This document shows positions 61,232-64,000 of a stretch of 64,000 bases of DNA, piece after piece. Every line of letters starts with the position of its first letter. Within the stretch, counting starts at the first letter, position 1. The notes below the pieces were generated by a model. It searched no databases and was not told where the DNA came from. It saw only the letters and a list, made by a program, of their open reading frames with translations. This stretch comes from Apostichopus japonicus (Eukaryota; Echinodermata; Holothuroidea; Aspidochirotida; Stichopodidae): positions 8,652,999 through 8,716,998 of the forward strand of contig NC_092565.1 of assembly GCF_037975245.1 (NCBI RefSeq), written 5' to 3'. Made by a program: the position numbers and the translations under genes.

Positions 61232-63932
61232 ATGCCATCCATCGCAGTAGTCCAGGGTGCTAGCAGAGGTATCGGCCTCCAATTTTGTCGCACACTCCTT
61301 CAGAGAACTGAAGTGAATGTGATAGCAACGTGCAGATGCCCAGACCAAGCCCTTGATCTGAACTGTCTATACAAAGAACATAAAGAGAGGCTAAATGTGA
61401 TGAAGATGGATGTAACTCAAGAAGATGCAATTAAAGAGACAGCCGAGATGGTAGAGCAACAATTCAAGAAAGTAGATTTGTTGATAAACTGTGCTGCTAT
61501 GCTCCATCCTTCAGGAAGAGGAGAAACAAGTTTGAGAGATGTGTCATTTGAGGTAAGAAACTGCACAATAATTTCAGCTCAACATTCACAGAACATTCAG
61601 TGGTATCAAAATTTATTACAGAACAAAATTTACCTTAACATAAAGCCTTTGGACTGGCTATTAGGTGTGAATGATAACGTTTAGACAGGATTGCACTATG
61701 TTGCCAATTTGTGGCTAAAGGCCCATACAATTCAATAAAACAGATAAACGGTTGTGTCTTTGCCAAAATTTTTGCAAGTTACCCCCCCCCCCCCCAAAAA
61801 AAAAAATTGTGCCTTTCAGTCAAGTGTTTTGGTAGTGCACAGTGGCTAATTATCTAATGAGGCAACTAAGTATTTAACTAATGTCCTTCCCAAAAAGGAA
61901 TTGTTTTGTTCTTTAATAATAGTTCTTCTGTCTTTTTCTTCAGATTATAATGTGTGCCATTGTTAGTTTGTGAGATTTAAATTGTTATTCTCTTCACAGG
62001 GTGTTCAGGCAACTCTAGCTACCAACACAATAGGTCCTTTATTAATGGCAAAATACTTTTCACCGATGTTGTCCAAGGGATCTGGCTCTTTTGGCCTTCA
62101 CAGTTCAAATAAAAAGGAAACCCATAGCGGCATATTAGTGAACATGTCTGCAAGAGTTGGTTCCATATCAGACAACGGTAAGTCATTAATGTCAGAAGAA
62201 CTTCAAAGAGACACGATAGAATTAGCCTATCGATATCTCTGCAGAAGGAGTTGTCATAGTAACTACTGGTTTGGCCAGCATAGCGTAACATTGATACCTA
62301 AAGTACCGCAGTATTGTGCTATTCCATGGAAGAGCTATCCATCGATAACTAAAGTACTGCAGTATTGTGTTATTCCATGGAAGAGCTATCCATCGATAAC
62401 TAAAGTACTGCAGTATTGTGTTATTCCATGGAAGAGATATCCATCGATAACTAAAGTACTGCAGTATTGTGTTATTCCATGTAAGTGATATCCATCGATA
62501 ACTAAAGTACTGCAGTATTGTGTTATCCCATGTAAGTGATATCCATCAATAACTAAAGTACTGCAGTATTGTGTTATTTCATGGAAGAGATATCCATCCA
62601 TATCTAAAGTACTGCATTATTGTGTTATTCCATGGAACAGATATCCATTGATAACTAAAGTAATGCAGTATTGTGTTATTCCTTGGAAGAGATATCCATC
62701 CATAACTATAGTATACTGCAGTATTGTGTTATTCAGTGAAATGTTTACTTTTTCTTGTGGTACATTAACAGTTTGCCATCAGAATTATACTGATTGTGAC
62801 ACAATTGACAGGTAGTCAACTATTGTAAACAATTGATTACTTATTGCTTTTGAAACATCTATTGTAAGAATGTTTAAGATTAATCAAACTTGCTTCATTC
62901 ACTTAATTGCTACACACTAATCACCATCAGGACACCAAATCAGGACTAGAAGTACATCGCTTGAACATTTGTTGCCACACATGTAGAAAGTGAACAGATT
63001 CTGTTGTTATAGAAACTGAAAAGTACCAAACAATTAAAAAAAAAACAGGAAATAAGAACAGTGGATTGAAAGTCTAGAATGCCTTCATAAAAGTGGTACC
63101 TTTGGATGCGATTAAATCAGTCTACAATCATTCAAACTGTTTGTTCCCTTGACTGTAGAAGCTAAATATGCTTTACTATATTTGTATTGCCATCTCAGTG
63201 TCCATAATTAAACTTTGGACCACTAACAGTAGAAATCATCCAAGCCCTCTGAATTTTTAATTAGAAGTCATGGGTTTTGTTCAGTTTCAAATACCATGCC
63301 ACTGCAAGAAGCAATCATATAGATTATATTATCAAACATAAACATTCCCTGTATTTCAAAGACAGAATTTGACAAATACCTGGAAAAAATTGACATTACT
63401 CATTACTTAATTTCTCTCTCAAAACAGATCTCTGTAAACAGGTATCTAACCACAAAATGACATTATATATTGTTTGTCACATGATTAGATTAGGTGTAAA
63501 TAATTAGATTAGGTGTAAATAATTCAGAAAATCTGTCATGTCATTGAAAATTGAGAATTCTATAAGAGCCCAAATCATGCCTTAACATGGACACGAATTG
63601 CTCACAGTATCCCACACTACTGTACCATGTTTCCTGTTACAGGTCTAGGGGGCTGGTACAGCTACAGAATGTCAAAGAGTGCCCTCAACATGGCAACAAG
63701 GAACCTGAGCATTGAACTAAGGCGACGGTCAAAGGGGAAAGTTATATGCATCGCGTTACACCCAGGAACAGTAAATACAGACTTATCTCGACCCTATCAC
63801 CGTAACGTCCCCAAGGAAAAGCTGTTTAGCACTCTGCATTCCGTTGAGTGTATGATGGCAGTCATATCAAAGCTAACGTTGATGGATTCTGGCAAATATT
63901 TTGCTTTCGATGGGACAAAAATTCCATTTTGA
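61232..63932 (+). CDS. Short-chain dehydrogenase/reductase (SDR), C-factor/sniffer-like
   Basis: Three exons fit in phase: 61232-61552, 62000-62177 and 63643-63932 (TGA), giving about 262 residues. It has a Rossmann nucleotide-binding motif (GASRGIGLQ, residues ~9-17), an acidic residue after beta-3 (MDVTQ), a variant NNAG motif (NCAA), the catalytic Asn (TNTIGP), Ser (VNMSARVGSI) and YxxxK (YRMSK), and PGTVNTDLSRP after the active site. This is the classical SDR layout of the carbonyl-reductase/sniffer/C-factor group, so an NAD(P)H-dependent cytosolic oxidoreductase is expected; the substrate is unknown. The start is the ATG just before the beta-1 strand. An acceptor-like TCTGCAG lies 21 nt upstream, so a 5' UTR exon is possible. 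Intron 2 carries a minisatellite. Confidence 0.88.
62298..62745. repeat. Minisatellite, ~50-bp unit, ~9 copies
   Basis: Units start CTAAAGTACTGCAGTATTG and contain CCATGGAAGAG and ATCCATCGATAA. Spacing is 50-51 bp, with the first and last units diverged. It lies in SDR intron 2. Open frames across it on both strands are artefacts. Confidence 0.92.
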
Positions 63933-64000
63933 ACATTTGGAAGATGTCATCGGCATTGGAGTGTTTTGACTGAAGCATCAGAATGAGAACTTTATTGAAA

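Noticed and set aside
62298-62745. CRISPR-like array
   Set aside because: The whole 50-bp unit repeats with no unique spacers, and the DNA is eukaryotic. It is a minisatellite.

Overview
The window looks like nuclear DNA of a marine invertebrate deuterostome, most likely an echinoderm and perhaps a sea cucumber. This is inferred from spliced genes with GT-AG introns, animal gene families (FANK1, BRF2, a peptide-type GPCR), frequent GTAGGCCTAC-like words, AT-rich introns with (TA)n runs, and a dense mix of hAT, MULE, L2/CR1, Penelope-like and Ty3/gypsy elements. Nothing suggests a prokaryote. The species cannot be fixed from the sequence alone.

About 1.2-42.4 kb is a tandem segmental duplication of one unit, called A-B here: A1 (1237-14588), B1 (14591-19322), A2 (19323-32230), B2 (36610-42410). 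B1 joins A2 at about 19324-19329. The unit carries a class A GPCR gene on the minus strand. Its first coding exon lies in B and its second and third in A, giving gene 1 (8328-17774) and gene 2 (29403-40822). It also carries a small secreted EGF-like gene on the plus strand in A (3806-5087 and 21871-23918). That gene is damaged in both copies, in different ways. A segment found only in the second copy (32231-36609) holds an extra, diverged GPCR first exon (34079-34399). Decayed first-exon-like pieces lie at 15796-15975 and 37801-37980.

Comparing A1 with A2, and B1 with B2, gives empty sites for many insertions. Two truncated LINEs sit only in A1. A 680-bp MULE-type element, a hAT5-like element containing a Penelope-like retroelement, and a smaller related element sit only in A2. 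A 33-bp palindromic micro-insertion sits only in A1. Repeats whose first ~45 nt match U2 snRNA occur three times in A1 and twice in A2.

From 42.4 kb onward the DNA is single copy. A FANK1 orthologue (FN3 plus ankyrin repeats, plus strand, 43998-55021) has a hAT element in the intron that splits its FN3 domain, and a young Ty3/gypsy element lies inside the hAT. A BRF2-like TFIIIB subunit gene (minus, 58141-59310) converges on FANK1. It is divergent from a three-exon short-chain dehydrogenase gene (plus, 61232-63932) at the right edge.
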